64,000 nucleotides of DNA from Mycolicibacter heraklionensis (GCA_001673575.1 LZME01000116.1:1-64000), one strand, 5' to 3'; shown: positions 51,934-61,274, counted from the first letter of the stretch. Notes: generated by a model from the sequence alone, not told the origin. Numbers and translations: made by a program.

Positions 51934-53286
51934 TCAGAACATAAGTTGAGCTATGGCGTAGATCGCCAGGCCGGCCAGCGAGCCGACCACCGTGCCGTTG
52001 ATCCGGATGAACTGCAAATCACGCCCGACGTGCAGTTCGATGCGCCGACTCGCCTCGGCGGCATCCCAGCGCTCGATGGTCTCGGTGATGATCGCGGTGA
52101 TCTCCACCCCGTAATGGCCCACCAGATGCTGGGCGGCCCGCACAATCCAGTTGTCGACCTTGTCGCGCAGTTCGGCCTTGTCGCGCAACGATTCTCCGAC
52201 CTGGACCACGGTCGCGGCCACCCGCGTGCGCAGCGCGCTGGACGGGTCGTCGACACCTTCGAGCACCAGTCGCTTGAGCGTCCGCCAGGCCGTCGCCGCG
52301 GCGTTGGCGACTTCCTCTCGGGCCATCAGCTGCTCTTTGACCGCATCGGCCTTCGCGATGGTCGCCTGGTCGTGCTGCAGATCGTCGGCGAATTCGAACA
52401 GGAATCGGGTCGCGCTGCGCCGCAGTTCGTGATCGGGATTACGCCGCACCTTGTCGGTGAAATCCATCAGTTCACGGTGGATGCGGTCGCCCACGAGGTG
52501 GTCGACGAATCGCGGCGACCAGGTCGGCGAGTCACGCTCCACTACTCGCTGGATGACTTCGCCGGCATTGAGCGACCACTGGAAGGCCCGGTCGGCCAGC
52601 AGCTGGATCAGCGCCTCCTGCCGGTTCTCCGCTAGCAGCGAACCCAGCACCCGGCCGACCGGCGGACCCCAGTGCGGCTCGGCGATGCGTTGCACGATCA
52701 TCCGGTCGATCACGTCCTGGACGTCGTCGTCGCGCAGCATCTCGATCAGGACCCGCAGCACGGTCGCGGTCTCGGCGGCCACCCGTTCGGCGTGCGTCGG
52801 CTCCGACAGCCATTTACCCACTCGTCCGGCGATCTGGGCGTCGCGCAGCTTGGTCTCGATCACCGGAGGCGACAGAAAGTTCTCCCGCACGAAGGTGCCC
52901 AGCCCCTCCCCGAGCTGATCCTTCTTGCGCTTGATGATCGCGGTATGCGGGATGGGAATGCCCAGCGGGTGCTTGAACAGTGCGGTGACCGCGAACCAGT
53001 CCGCCAGCGCACCGACCATGCCGGCCTCGGCCGCGGCGCCGACGTAGCCCACCCAGACCGGAGCGGTGCCGTCAGCCTGCGCCCATCGGCACAACAGGAA
53101 GACCACCGTCGCGCCAAGCAGGAAACTCAGCGCCACCACTTTCATCCGGCGCAGATCACGCAATCGAACCGCGTCCGCGTCCGGATCGGCGCCCGCGAAC
53201 GACTCCGCCAACGACTGCACGGTTTGCGCGGCACCCGGCCAACTCGACGGGTTCTCTGGATGCACCACCCCACCATCATCCGCCAT
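51934..53286 (-). CDS. DUF445 membrane protein (Rv0473-like)
   Basis: A 450-residue protein. Two TM segments close to the N-terminus (about 48-66, VVALSFLLGATVVFLLCRWA; about 76-98, WVGYVGAAAEAGMVGALADWFAVTALFKHPLG) carry the DUF445 signature ADWFAVTALF..P.GIPIPHTAIIxxKKDxLG. A long helical cytoplasmic or periplasmic region follows, and a final TM (VVGSLAGLAIYAIAQLMF) ends it. Function unknown. ATG at 53286; frame extends further upstream only through a degenerate repeat. Confidence 0.9.
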   Translation of the reverse strand: MADDGGVVHPENPSSWPGAAQTVQSLAESFAGADPDADAVRLRDLRRMKVVALSFLLGATVVFLLCRWAQADGTAPVWVGYVGAAAEAGMVGALADWFAVTALFKHPLGIPIPHTAIIKRKKDQLGEGLGTFVRENFLSPPVIETKLRDAQIAGRVGKWLSEPTHAERVAAETATVLRVLIEMLRDDDVQDVIDRMIVQRIAEPHWGPPVGRVLGSLLAENRQEALIQLLADRAFQWSLNAGEVIQRVVERDSPTWSPRFVDHLVGDRIHRELMDFTDKVRRNPDHELRRSATRFLFEFADDLQHDQATIAKADAVKEQLMAREEVANAAATAWRTLKRLVLEGVDDPSSALRTRVAATVVQVGESLRDKAELRDKVDNWIVRAAQHLVGHYGVEITAIITETIERWDAAEASRRIELHVGRDLQFIRINGTVVGSLAGLAIYAIAQLMF

Positions 53287-53292
53287 CCGCGC

Positions 53293-53383
53293 GGCGGGGT
53301 ATATGCGGCAGTTCCGGCTTCGCCTATGCGGCGGTTTCAGCGTCGGCTCGCCTCCGGTGCGCCTCGCTAAACCACCGGTAACT
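53293..53383 (+). repeat. Degenerate copies of the 57-bp repeat
   Basis: TATGCGGCAGTTCCGGCTTCGCC is followed by TATGCGGCGGTTTCAGCG...CTCGCTAAACCACCGG: a truncated copy and then a fuller diverged copy of the 57-bp unit. They sit in the 169-bp gap between the divergent DUF445 and TetR genes and so may influence their promoters. An AT-richer stretch at 53416-53430 (CCGTATTATCTATTG) is a likely -10 for the TetR gene. Confidence 0.65.
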
Positions 53384-53455
53384 GTTACCGGACCACAAAG
53401 TTTGCTGGACCAGCCCGTATTATCTATTGCGTCTAGGGAATGGGAATCCGCGATA

Positions 53456-54178
53456 GTGGCAGAACAGCTCAAGGCCGGCACCGCCAAGACCGACGGTCGC
53501 AAACGGCGTTGGCACCAGCACAAGGTCGATCGCCGCAACGACCTCATCGACGGGACGATCGAGGCGATCCGGCGCCGCGGCCGCTATGTGAGCATGGACG
53601 AGATCGCCGCAGAGATCGGCGTGTCCAAGACGGTCTTGTACCGGTATTTCGTCGACAAGAACGACCTCACCACCGCGGTGATGATGCGCTTCGCGCAGAC
53701 CACCCTGATTCCGAATATGGCGGCGGCGTTGTCGGCGAACCTGGACGGGTTCGATCTGGTTCGCGAGATCATCCGGGTCTATGTGCAGACCGTGGCCAAC
53801 GAACCCGAGCCGTACCGGTTCGTGATGGCCAACAGCTCGGCCAGCAAGAGCAAGGTGATCGCGGACTCCGAGCGCATCATCGCCCGGATGCTCGCGGTGA
53901 TGCTGCGCCGCCGGATGAAGTCGGTCGGCATGGACACCCACGGGGTCGAGCCGTGGGCCTACATGATCGTCGGCGGGGTGCAGTTGGCCACCCACTCGTG
54001 GCTGCTGGATCCCCGGATGAGCGCCGACGATCTGATCGACTACCTGACGATGCTGAGCTGGAATGCGCTGTGCGGCATCGTCGAGGTGGGGGGATCGTTG
54101 GAGAAGTTCAATGCCGGCCCGCATCCCTCGCCGGTGCTGCCGTGGCGACGAGCGGCCAGCGCACAACCCGCCCGGTGA
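53456..54178 (+). CDS. TetR-family transcriptional regulator (Rv0472c-like)
   Basis: A 240-residue regulator. N-terminal HTH at about 28-72: IDGTIEAIRRRGRYVSMDEIAAEIGVSKTVLYRYFVDKNDL is the TetR signature. The ligand-binding half is helical. The GTG at 53456 was chosen because the region upstream includes repeats. Rv0472c (MadR) in M. tuberculosis controls acyl-CoA desaturation genes desA1/desA2; homology suggests a similar role in mycolate precursors. In M. tuberculosis pcaA and umaA lie between this gene and fadB2; here only 113 bases do. Confidence 0.9.
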   Translation: MAEQLKAGTAKTDGRKRRWHQHKVDRRNDLIDGTIEAIRRRGRYVSMDEIAAEIGVSKTVLYRYFVDKNDLTTAVMMRFAQTTLIPNMAAALSANLDGFDLVREIIRVYVQTVANEPEPYRFVMANSSASKSKVIADSERIIARMLAVMLRRRMKSVGMDTHGVEPWAYMIVGGVQLATHSWLLDPRMSADDLIDYLTMLSWNALCGIVEVGGSLEKFNAGPHPSPVLPWRRAASAQPAR

Positions 54179-54291
54179 CCCGACCCTGATACCGCCGGGC
54201 GGCTTGACCCGCACCGCGTCACCGTTCGACTCACTCGTGGAGGGCGAACCGTGCTGGTTCGCGTTCGGCGTGAGCCCCACGCACCAGCGGA

Positions 54292-55146
54292 TCAGTAGGT
54301 GTAGAAGCCCCGACCGGACTTCTTGCCCAGCTGGCCGGCCTCGACCATGCGCAGCAGCAGCGGCGGCGCGGCGTAGAGCGGCTCCTTGAACTCCTCGTAC
54401 ATCTTGTCCGCGATCAGCTTCAGCGTGTCCAGGCCCACCAGGTCGGACAGCCGCAGCGGGCCCATCGGGTGCGACAGGCCGGCGACGATCGCCTTGTCGA
54501 TGTCCTCGACGGTGGCAAACCCGGACTCGAGCATGCGAACCGCCGACAGCAGGTAGGGCACCAGCAGGGCGTTCACCACGAAGCCGGAGCGGTCCGAGCA
54601 GCGCACCACCTGCTTGCCCAGCACCGCGCTGGCGAACTGCTCGGTGCGGTCGGCGGCGGCGGGGTCGGTGACCAGCGTGCTGACCAGTTCGACCAGCGGC
54701 AGCACCGGAACCGGGTTGAAGAAGTGCAGGCCCAACACCCGCTGCGGGTTCTGCGTGGCAGCGGCGATCTTCATGATCGGGATGGACGAGGTGTTCGACG
54801 CGAGCACGGCGTCCGGGTCGGTGATCACCCGGTCCAGCTCGGCGAAGATCTTCGACTTGACCGTGTCGTCTTCGATGACGGCCTCGATGACCAGCTGACG
54901 GTCCGCCAGCTCGCCGAGGTCGGTGGTGAAGGTCAGGTTGCCGACGGCGTCGTCTCGCTCGCGCTCGGTGATCTTGCCGGCGCTCACGCCGCGCTCGAGC
55001 GACTTGACGATCCGGTTACGGCCCGCCGTGACCAGTGCGTCGGTGGTCTCGAAGATCTTCACCTCGACGCCGGCACGCGCCGACACCTCGGCGATTCCGG
55101 CGCCCATCTGCCCGGCTCCGACAACACCTACTCGTTGGATCGACAC
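54292..55146 (-). CDS. fadB2: 3-hydroxybutyryl-CoA dehydrogenase
   Basis: A 284-residue enzyme that interconverts 3-hydroxybutyryl-CoA and acetoacetyl-CoA with NAD(P). VGVVGAGQMGAGIAEV near residue 6; SNTSSIPI and HFFNPVPVLPLVE near 120-145 supply the catalytic His/Asn; the C-terminal dimer domain ends GRGFYTY. GTG at 55146 has GGGAGA just upstream. Downstream of icl1 as in M. tuberculosis, but two hairpins separate them. Confidence 0.95.
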   Translation of the reverse strand: MSIQRVGVVGAGQMGAGIAEVSARAGVEVKIFETTDALVTAGRNRIVKSLERGVSAGKITERERDDAVGNLTFTTDLGELADRQLVIEAVIEDDTVKSKIFAELDRVITDPDAVLASNTSSIPIMKIAAATQNPQRVLGLHFFNPVPVLPLVELVSTLVTDPAAADRTEQFASAVLGKQVVRCSDRSGFVVNALLVPYLLSAVRMLESGFATVEDIDKAIVAGLSHPMGPLRLSDLVGLDTLKLIADKMYEEFKEPLYAAPPLLLRMVEAGQLGKKSGRGFYTY

Positions 55147-55174
55147 GGTCTCCCTTTCAGTCAACGGCAGCAAC

Positions 55175-55205
55175 AGGCCCCGCCCAGGCTGGCTGGGCGG
55201 GGCCT
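55175..55205 (-). terminator. Strong hairpin upstream of fadB2
   Basis: AGGCCCCGCCCA pairs with TGGGCGGGGCCT (12 bp, 7-nt loop), 29 bases before the fadB2 GTG. It could stop read-through from icl1 or act within the fadB2 leader. Confidence 0.6.
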
Positions 55206-55272
55206 GCGCTGTCAACTCCCCCGCGGTGCAATCCGACAAGCACCGCGGAAGCCATTCACCGGCGAGCAGACA

Positions 55273-55310
55273 CGAAAGCCCCTAAAAAGCTCTACGGGAA
55301 GGGGCTTTCG
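55273..55310 (-). terminator. Hairpin downstream of icl1
   Basis: CGAAAGCCCCT (55273-55283) pairs with AGGGGCTTTCG (55300-55310) around a 16-nt loop, 31 bases after the icl1 stop. Likely icl1 terminator. Confidence 0.65.
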
Positions 55311-55341
55311 CGACTGCTCGGCGGAAAGTCAGTGGCTCAGC

Positions 55342-56628
55342 TCAGTGGAACTGGCCCTCTTCGGTCGAGCCGGCCAGCGCCGTGGTCGACGAGGTCGGGT
55401 CGACGGTGGTGGCGATCCGGTCGAAGTAGCCGGCACCGACCTCGCGCTGGTGCTTGGTGGCGGTGTAGCCCCGCTCCTCGGCCGCGAACTCGCGCTCCTG
55501 CAGCTCGACGTAGGCGCTCATCTGGTTGCGGGCGTAGCCGTGGGCCAGATCGAACATCGAGTAGTTCAGGGCGTGGAAGCCGGCCAGGGTGATGAACTGG
55601 AACTTGAAGCCCATGGCGCCCAGCTCGTTCTGGAACTTCGCGATGGTCGCGTCGTCCAGGTGCTGCTTCCAGTTGAACGACGGCGAGCAGTTGTAGGCCA
55701 GCATCTGGTCCGGGAACTCAGCCTTGACGCCCTCGGCGAACTTGCGGGCCAGCTCCAGGTCCGGGGTACCGGTCTCCATCCAGATCAGGTCGGCGTAGGG
55801 CGCGTAGGCCTTGGCCCGCGCGATGCACGGCTCCAGACCGTTCTTGGTGTAGTAGAAGCCCTCCGCGGTCCGCTCACCGGTGATGAACGGCTGGTCGCGC
55901 TCGTCGACATCGGAGGTGATCAGGGTGGCGGCCTCGGCGTCGGTCCGGGCGATCACCACGGTCGGCACGTCGGCGACGTCGGCGGCCAGCCGGGCCGAGG
56001 TCAGGGTGCGGATGTGCTGCTGGGTGGGGATCAGCACCTTGCCGCCCAGGTGGCCACACTTCTTCTCCGAGGCCAGCTGGTCCTCCCAGTGCGAACCCGC
56101 GACACCGGCGGCGATCATCGCCTTCTGCAGCTCGTAGACGTTGAGGGCGCCACCGAAGCCGGCCTCGCCGTCGGCCACGATCGGGGCCAGCCAGTTGTCC
56201 ACCGAGGTGTCGCCCTCGACCTTGGCGATCTCGTCGGCGCGCAGCAGCGCGTTGTTGATCCGGCGCACCACCTGCGGCACCGAGTTGGCCGGGTAGAGGC
56301 TCTGGTCGGGGTAGGTGTGGCCGGACAGGTTGGCGTCACCGGCGACCTGCCACCCGGACAGGTAGATGGCCTTCAGGCCGGCCCGAACCTGCTGGACGGC
56401 CATGTTGCCGGTCAGCGCGCCCAGGGCGTTGATGTAGTCCAGGTCGTGCAGCTGCTCCCACAGCACCTCGGCGCCCCGACGGGCCAGGGTGTGCTCCTCG
56501 ACGACGTGGCCCTGGAGCGCGACGACATCCTCGGCGGAGTAGGTGCGGGTGACACCCTTCCAACGCGGGTTGTGGTCCCAGTCGTGCTGGATCTGCTCGG
56601 GGCTCTTCGGCGTGCCAACGGTCGACAT
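55342..56628 (-). CDS. icl1: Isocitrate lyase
   Basis: A 428-residue glyoxylate-shunt enzyme that splits isocitrate into succinate and glyoxylate; in mycobacteria it also works in the methylcitrate cycle. TIM-barrel motifs: [11 protein letters not shown] near 92, the metal region [18 protein letters not shown] near 155, catalytic KKCGHLGGK near 190 (Cys), and NCSPSFNWK near 312. ATG at 56628. Needed for growth on acetate and fatty acids; ramB nearby encodes its regulator, and a RamB-like palindrome sits in its promoter region. Confidence 0.97.
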   Translation of the reverse strand: MSTVGTPKSPEQIQHDWDHNPRWKGVTRTYSAEDVVALQGHVVEEHTLARRGAEVLWEQLHDLDYINALGALTGNMAVQQVRAGLKAIYLSGWQVAGDANLSGHTYPDQSLYPANSVPQVVRRINNALLRADEIAKVEGDTSVDNWLAPIVADGEAGFGGALNVYELQKAMIAAGVAGSHWEDQLASEKKCGHLGGKVLIPTQQHIRTLTSARLAADVADVPTVVIARTDAEAATLITSDVDERDQPFITGERTAEGFYYTKNGLEPCIARAKAYAPYADLIWMETGTPDLELARKFAEGVKAEFPDQMLAYNCSPSFNWKQHLDDATIAKFQNELGAMGFKFQFITLAGFHALNYSMFDLAHGYARNQMSAYVELQEREFAAEERGYTATKHQREVGAGYFDRIATTVDPTSSTTALAGSTEEGQFH

Positions 56629-56802
56629 AGGATGCGCTCCTTTGCGTTCTCGATCGGCCGGGGTCGCCGGACCCGAGAATTGCTTCCCGGCTTTGCTAAC
56701 ACCCCGATCGATTCACTGGTGTGTTAATGCGACCTTGGCACAGGACATCTCCCCAGGTCCAGCCGTTTCCGTTGCCAACTTCAGCCATGCATCGCGAACA
56801 AA

Positions 56803-56815
56803 TTGCAAAGTTTGC
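56803..56815. promoter_or_regulatory. Candidate RamB operator in the icl1 upstream region
   Basis: TTGCAAAGTTTGC contains a perfect GCAAA-G-TTTGC palindrome and resembles the AAACTTTGCAA-type RamB consensus reported in corynebacteria and mycobacteria. It lies about 175-187 bases upstream of the icl1 ATG in the 300-bp gap 56629-56928. No gene is supported there; the rest of the gap has AT-richer stretches (e.g. 56786-56815) that could hold the icl1 promoter. Confidence 0.55.
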
Positions 56816-56928
56816 GAAGAACCGCAGGGAAACCCCGTCGCGAAATCGACCCAAAAGCTACCGACCGGTAACATATCCACACTGGTCAGCGCAGGTTTTA
56901 GCAGTACGCTCGTACTGACTAGAACGTG

Positions 56929-57753
56929 TTACAGCGGGAAGATCGCGGCGAGGGCTTTGACCTCTTCGCCCACCAGGTATGTGAGCGTTCTAACAGTGCG
57001 ATCGACCAGTGCAGGCCCGAACTGATCGGTCGATCCAGCCGGGTGGACGTGGGAGACGATCTCTAGTTTGTCGCCCAGCGCGACCGCCGCGTCGTGTTCC
57101 AGCGTGACCCGCAGCGGCGCGTCGAGCAGCTCGGGGTAACCCGACAGGTAGTCCTCGACCACGCTCCAGTACACCGAGTTGTTCATGTGGTCGAACAGGT
57201 CGATGTCGGTGAACCGGATCGGGTATTCGTGGATCTCGTCCGCTCCGCTTCTCACGTCACGGTTCCCGCGACCCAGGTAGGCCTTCCAGCGCAGCCGGTC
57301 AACGGTGGTGGTGCGCTTGAGCCCGGCCAGGAAGTCCTCGGACATCCGCGCCGGCCCCTGCGTCTCGCGGTTGATGTTGATCCAGAACGCTTCGGATTCG
57401 ACCAGCCCGCCCTTGCGGCCATCGATGCGAACCCGCATCTCACACCAGCGGTTGGAGGTGCCCGAACACCAACGCCGCATCCGCAGCATGTCCTGGAACT
57501 CGATCGGACGGATCAGGTCCATCATGGTGCGCCGGACGATCCACAGCGGGTGGGTCTCCTGATATCCGCCCTCGCGCAACTGATCCTGGCCGATGTCCTG
57601 GATGTGGCGAGCGGCCGCATCCATCCGAAGGCGGCCCAGGCGGTCGATGTCGGCGACCCGCAGCGGCCACTGCCGGTCGAACACGTCGGGATGTGGGTCC
57701 GGCACCGGCATCAAAACCTTGGCCAGGCCGATCGGCTCCTGCATCTGCTGCAT
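56929..57753 (-). CDS. Acyl-ACP thioesterase-like double hot-dog protein (Rv0466-like)
   Basis: A 274-residue protein like plant FatA/FatB thioesterases: first hot-dog DRQWPLRVADIDRLGRLRMDAAARHIQDIG, second with HEYPIRFTDIDLFDHMNNSVYWSVVEDYL near 178-205. Asn/His of DHMNNSVYW are the catalytic residues in FatA. It releases free fatty acid from acyl-ACP or acyl-CoA. Lies between icl1 and ramB as Rv0466 does. The minus-strand gene is divergent from ramB; 84 bases separate the starts. Confidence 0.87.
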   Translation of the reverse strand: MQQMQEPIGLAKVLMPVPDPHPDVFDRQWPLRVADIDRLGRLRMDAAARHIQDIGQDQLREGGYQETHPLWIVRRTMMDLIRPIEFQDMLRMRRWCSGTSNRWCEMRVRIDGRKGGLVESEAFWININRETQGPARMSEDFLAGLKRTTTVDRLRWKAYLGRGNRDVRSGADEIHEYPIRFTDIDLFDHMNNSVYWSVVEDYLSGYPELLDAPLRVTLEHDAAVALGDKLEIVSHVHPAGSTDQFGPALVDRTVRTLTYLVGEEVKALAAIFPL

Positions 57754-57837
57754 CGCTGCTCCCGTGGTCTTTCCCTGAGCGGATCATGCCATGCCAACAA
57801 TGCGAATGCCGCCTTCGCAGCAGGTAGGCTCGATGAG

Positions 57838-59265
57838 GTGGCCAAGACGTATGTCGGCGCCCGGGTGCGCCAGCTGCGTAGCGAACGCGGGTTCAGCCAG
57901 GCTGCGTTGGCCCAGATGCTTGAGATCTCACCGAGCTACCTCAACCAGATCGAGCATGACGTTCGTCCGCTGACCGTCGCGGTTCTGCTGCGAATCGCCG
58001 AGGTCTTCGGTGTGGACGCCAGCTTCTTCGCCTCCCAGGACGACACCCGGTTGGTCGCCGAGCTGCGCGAGGTCGCCATGGACCGCGACCTCGACATCGA
58101 CGTGGACCTGGCCGAGGTCGCCGAAATGGTCAGTGCCCACCCGAAATTGGCCCACGCGATGGTCAACCTGCACCGCCGCTACCGCATCACCACGGCCCAA
58201 CTCGCCGCGGCCACCGAGGAGCGCTTCTCCGACGGCAGCGGCACCGGCGCGATCACCATGCCGCATGAAGAGGTCCGGGACTACTTCTATCAACGCCAGA
58301 ACTACCTGCACGAACTCGACACCGCCGCAGAAGATCTGGCTACCCGAATGCGCAGGCACCAGGGCGAATTGGCCGTCGAGCTGGCCAATCGACTCACCGA
58401 GGTGCACGGGGTGCACATCAACCGCCGCATTGATCTGGGCGAAACGGTGCTACACCGCTACGACGCGGAAACCCGGACCCTGGACATCTCCAACCACCTG
58501 TCCTGGGGGCAGCGTGTGTTCAAGATGGCCGCCGAACTGGCCTACTTGGAGTTCGACGATCAGATCTCGGCCATGGTGGAAGAGGGAAAGTTCACCTCGA
58601 AGGATTCCCGCACGCTGGCCCGGCTCGGGCTGGCCAACTACTTCGCGGCGGCGATCGTGTTGCCCTACGGTCAGTTCCACGACAGCGCCGAGACGTTCCG
58701 CTATGACATCGAACGGCTGTCGGCTTTCTACCGCGTCAGCTACGAGACCATCGCTCACCGGCTGTCCACCCTTCAGCGGCCGTCGATGCGGGGCGTGCCG
58801 TTCTCCTTCGTCCGGGTCGACCGGGCCGGCAACATGTCGAAACGACAGTCAGCCACCGGCTTTCATTTCTCCTCCAGCGGCGGTACCTGCCCGCTGTGGA
58901 ACGTCTACGAGTCGTTCGGCAACCCGGGAAAGATCCTGGTGCAGATCGCCGAGATGCCCGACGGCCGCAAGTACATGTGGGTGGCGCGCACCGTCGAACG
59001 CCGCGCTTCCCGCTGGGGCCAGCCGGACAAGACCTTCGCGATCGGGCTCGGTTGCGAACTGCGCCACGCCCACCGGCTGGTCTACTCCGAAGGCCTGGAT
59101 CTGGCGTCCGGCCACGACGTCCCGGCCACCCCGATCGGGGTGGGCTGCCGAGTCTGCGACCACGACAACTGCCCGCAGCGAGCCTTCCCGGCGTTGGGCC
59201 GTGACCTGGATCTCAACGAACATCGCAGCACTGTCTCGCCGTATCTGGTAAAGCAACAGCGGTGA
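57838..59265 (+). CDS. ramB: Acetate-metabolism regulator RamB
   Basis: A 475-residue regulator. N-terminal XRE helix-turn-helix (about 8-65, LRSERGFSQAALAQMLEISPSYLNQIEHDVRPL), a central ImmA/IrrE-like region (about 155-290, HINRRIDLGE, FKMAAELAYLE), and the C-terminal DUF2083 short-chain fatty acyl regulator domain with CRVCDHDNCPQRAFPALG Cys cluster. It controls icl1 and its own gene according to the carbon source. GTG at 57838 gives a start VAKTYVGARVRQLR like the M. tuberculosis protein. Overlaps the CMD gene by 4 bases. Confidence 0.95.
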   Translation: MAKTYVGARVRQLRSERGFSQAALAQMLEISPSYLNQIEHDVRPLTVAVLLRIAEVFGVDASFFASQDDTRLVAELREVAMDRDLDIDVDLAEVAEMVSAHPKLAHAMVNLHRRYRITTAQLAAATEERFSDGSGTGAITMPHEEVRDYFYQRQNYLHELDTAAEDLATRMRRHQGELAVELANRLTEVHGVHINRRIDLGETVLHRYDAETRTLDISNHLSWGQRVFKMAAELAYLEFDDQISAMVEEGKFTSKDSRTLARLGLANYFAAAIVLPYGQFHDSAETFRYDIERLSAFYRVSYETIAHRLSTLQRPSMRGVPFSFVRVDRAGNMSKRQSATGFHFSSSGGTCPLWNVYESFGNPGKILVQIAEMPDGRKYMWVARTVERRASRWGQPDKTFAIGLGCELRHAHRLVYSEGLDLASGHDVPATPIGVGCRVCDHDNCPQRAFPALGRDLDLNEHRSTVSPYLVKQQR

Positions 59266-59801
59266 CTGTTCGTATCCCCGATTCTCCCGGCCTGCGCGAC
59301 CTCGGTGTCACGAACTGGCTGGTCTGCAAAGTCGTCGCCTTGCGCCAGCACGTGCCCCGGGCGCACCTGTTCACCACCCTCGGCCAGCACCGGCGGCTGA
59401 TGTGGTCCTGGCTGCCGTTCGGCGGGGTGCTCATGCGTGGCGGCAAGCTCTCCAACCGCGACACCGAGTTGGTGATCCTGCGGGTGGGGCACCTGCGCGA
59501 CAGCCAGTACGAACTGCAGCACCATCGCCGGATGGCCCGGGCGGTCGGTATCGACGACGCCACCCAGACACTGATCTTCGAAGGCCCCGGCGCCCACGGG
59601 CTCACCGACCGGCAGCGGGTCTTGCTGACCGGCGTCGACGAATTGGTTCAGACCCGCACACTCTCGGATGCCACTTGGGCGCTGCTGGCCGAACATCTGG
59701 ATCGGCCCCGGCTGATCGAATTCGTCATGTTGACCAGCCAATACGACGCACTGGCCGCCACCTTGAGCGCACTACGGGTGCCGCTGGACTTCGATGAGTA
59801 G
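59262..59801 (+). CDS. Carboxymuconolactone decarboxylase-family protein (Rv0464c-like)
   Basis: A 179-residue all-helical AhpD/CMD-like protein. MRGGKLSNRDTELVILRVGHLRDSQYELQHHRRMARAVG (about 52-90) carries the typical CMD helix; the redox CxxC of AhpD is not present (HLRDSQYELQHH stands in its place), so a peroxidase role is unlikely. Function unknown. Coupled to ramB by a GTGA overlap. Confidence 0.87.
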   Translation: MTVRIPDSPGLRDLGVTNWLVCKVVALRQHVPRAHLFTTLGQHRRLMWSWLPFGGVLMRGGKLSNRDTELVILRVGHLRDSQYELQHHRRMARAVGIDDATQTLIFEGPGAHGLTDRQRVLLTGVDELVQTRTLSDATWALLAEHLDRPRLIEFVMLTSQYDALAATLSALRVPLDFDE

Positions 59802-59807
59802 TCCTGC

Positions 59808-61265
59808 GTGACAGCGACCGTGAGCCACGACCTGGCCGTCGCCGGGGGCGGGGTGCTGCTGATCGCAGCGGTCCTGATCGTGGTCGGGCGCGCACTGGCA
59901 CGACGGGGGGCCAGCCCGTTGGTCACCCGCAAGATCCCGCACGCGCTGTGCGGGTTGCTCGCCGCCCTGGCGGCCTTCCAGTTATCGCACGGCGTGGTGG
60001 TGGCCGGCGTGCTGGCGGCGGCGACGGTGGCCTTGACGGTCATCGTGGAGCGCGGCCTGATCCCGGTGCCCGGCGTCTTCGACGGCACCCGGTCGCGCGA
60101 CTACGGACTGGTGGGCTTCGCCGCCGGGGCGTTGATCGCGGTACTGGCGTTCTGGCCGGATCGGGTCGCCATCGCAGCCGGCGTGGTGGTGCTGGGGCTG
60201 GCCGACGCCGGCGCGGCGCTGATCGGGGACCGCTACGGCAGGCACCGGGTCGAAGCCGGTGGCGGGGTGCGCTCGCTGGAGGGGTCGGTGGCCTTCGTGG
60301 TCATCGCGTTCGCCGTCTCGTGGGTATTCTGCCGGGTCGGTCTTGAACTGAATACGTTTATGGCGGTGTCGGTTTCGCTGTTCGTCGCGATGACCACCGC
60401 CGCGGTGGAACTTCTGGTGCTGCCCGCGGCAGACAACCTGCTGATCACGCCGTGGGTCGCGCTGCTGCTGCACGTGGCGCGGGAGCTGTCGACCGACGAC
60501 GCGCTGCGGTGGCTGGCCGCGGTGGTATTCGGCTGCGCCATCGTGCCGTTCATGCTTCGGATGCGCTGGCTGGATCTACCCGGCGCACTCGGTGGCGGCC
60601 TGATCGCGGGAGTGGCCGTCGGCCTCGGCGGGTGGGCGTGGATCATCCCGGCCGCGTTGTTCTTCTCGCTGACCAGCTTGCTCACCGCGTATCGCCGCCC
60701 GGTCCGGACCGGGGGTATGCGCACCATGAGCCAGGTCGCGGTGAACGCCGGCCTTCCGGTGCTGGTTCCGGTGATCGGCTATGCGTTCACCGGAAACCCG
60801 CTGTGGTACGCCGTGTCGATCGGCGGGATCGCGGCCGGTATCGCCGATTCCTGGGCCTCGGAGATCGGCCGATTCTCGTCCCATGAGCCGCTGTCGCTGC
60901 GCACCTGGGCCCGGGTGCCCAAGGGCACCTCGGGAGCGGTATCCCCGCTCGGTTCGGGCGCGACGGTGCTGGGGGCGCTGGCCGTCGGCGCGTTCGGCGC
61001 CCTGTTCGGCGGGCTCGCAATGGTGCCGGTCGGTCTGGCGGCCGGCGTTGCCGGTTCCCTGCTCGACACCCTGATCGGCGCCACCGTGCAGGCCCGCTTC
61101 GTCTGCGCGACGTGCGGAGCCACGGTGGAAGACGACCTGCACTGCGGCGCGCCGACGCAGCCTTCCACCGGCTGGCGGTGGGTGGGCAACGACGCGGTCA
61201 ACGCCTGCGCGAACGTGGCCGGGATGGTGGTGGGATACGGGGTTTTCGCGCTTCTCGTGGGTTGA
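59808..61265 (+). CDS. Fused polyprenol/phytol-kinase-like and DUF92 membrane protein
   Basis: A 485-residue membrane protein with about twelve hydrophobic segments. N-terminal half (about 1-210): dolichol/phytol kinase (VTE5/SEC59) type, with LVTRKIPHALCG near 40 and VLGLADAGAALIGDRYGR...GGVRSLEGS near 125-160. C-terminal half (about 245-485): DUF92 with MRTMSQVAVNAG, ADSWASEIGRFS near 348, VPKGTSGAVSPLGSGATVLG near 370-390, GSLLDTLIGATVQARFVC near 420, and NDAVNACANVAG near 465. Plant VTE5 and VTE6 (DUF92) are successive kinases that turn phytol into phytyl-diphosphate; here both are in one chain. Isoprenoid alcohol salvage is the plausible role. GTG start at 59808. Confidence 0.85.
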   Translation: MTATVSHDLAVAGGGVLLIAAVLIVVGRALARRGASPLVTRKIPHALCGLLAALAAFQLSHGVVVAGVLAAATVALTVIVERGLIPVPGVFDGTRSRDYGLVGFAAGALIAVLAFWPDRVAIAAGVVVLGLADAGAALIGDRYGRHRVEAGGGVRSLEGSVAFVVIAFAVSWVFCRVGLELNTFMAVSVSLFVAMTTAAVELLVLPAADNLLITPWVALLLHVARELSTDDALRWLAAVVFGCAIVPFMLRMRWLDLPGALGGGLIAGVAVGLGGWAWIIPAALFFSLTSLLTAYRRPVRTGGMRTMSQVAVNAGLPVLVPVIGYAFTGNPLWYAVSIGGIAAGIADSWASEIGRFSSHEPLSLRTWARVPKGTSGAVSPLGSGATVLGALAVGAFGALFGGLAMVPVGLAAGVAGSLLDTLIGATVQARFVCATCGATVEDDLHCGAPTQPSTGWRWVGNDAVNACANVAGMVVGYGVFALLVG

Positions 61266-61274
61266 GCGCACTGG

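Noticed and set aside
54179..54291. Remnant gene between the TetR gene and fadB2
   Set aside because: A plus-strand frame reads through (VEGEPCWFAFGVSP), but it is short, lacks a start and resembles nothing I know; not enough for a pseudogene call.
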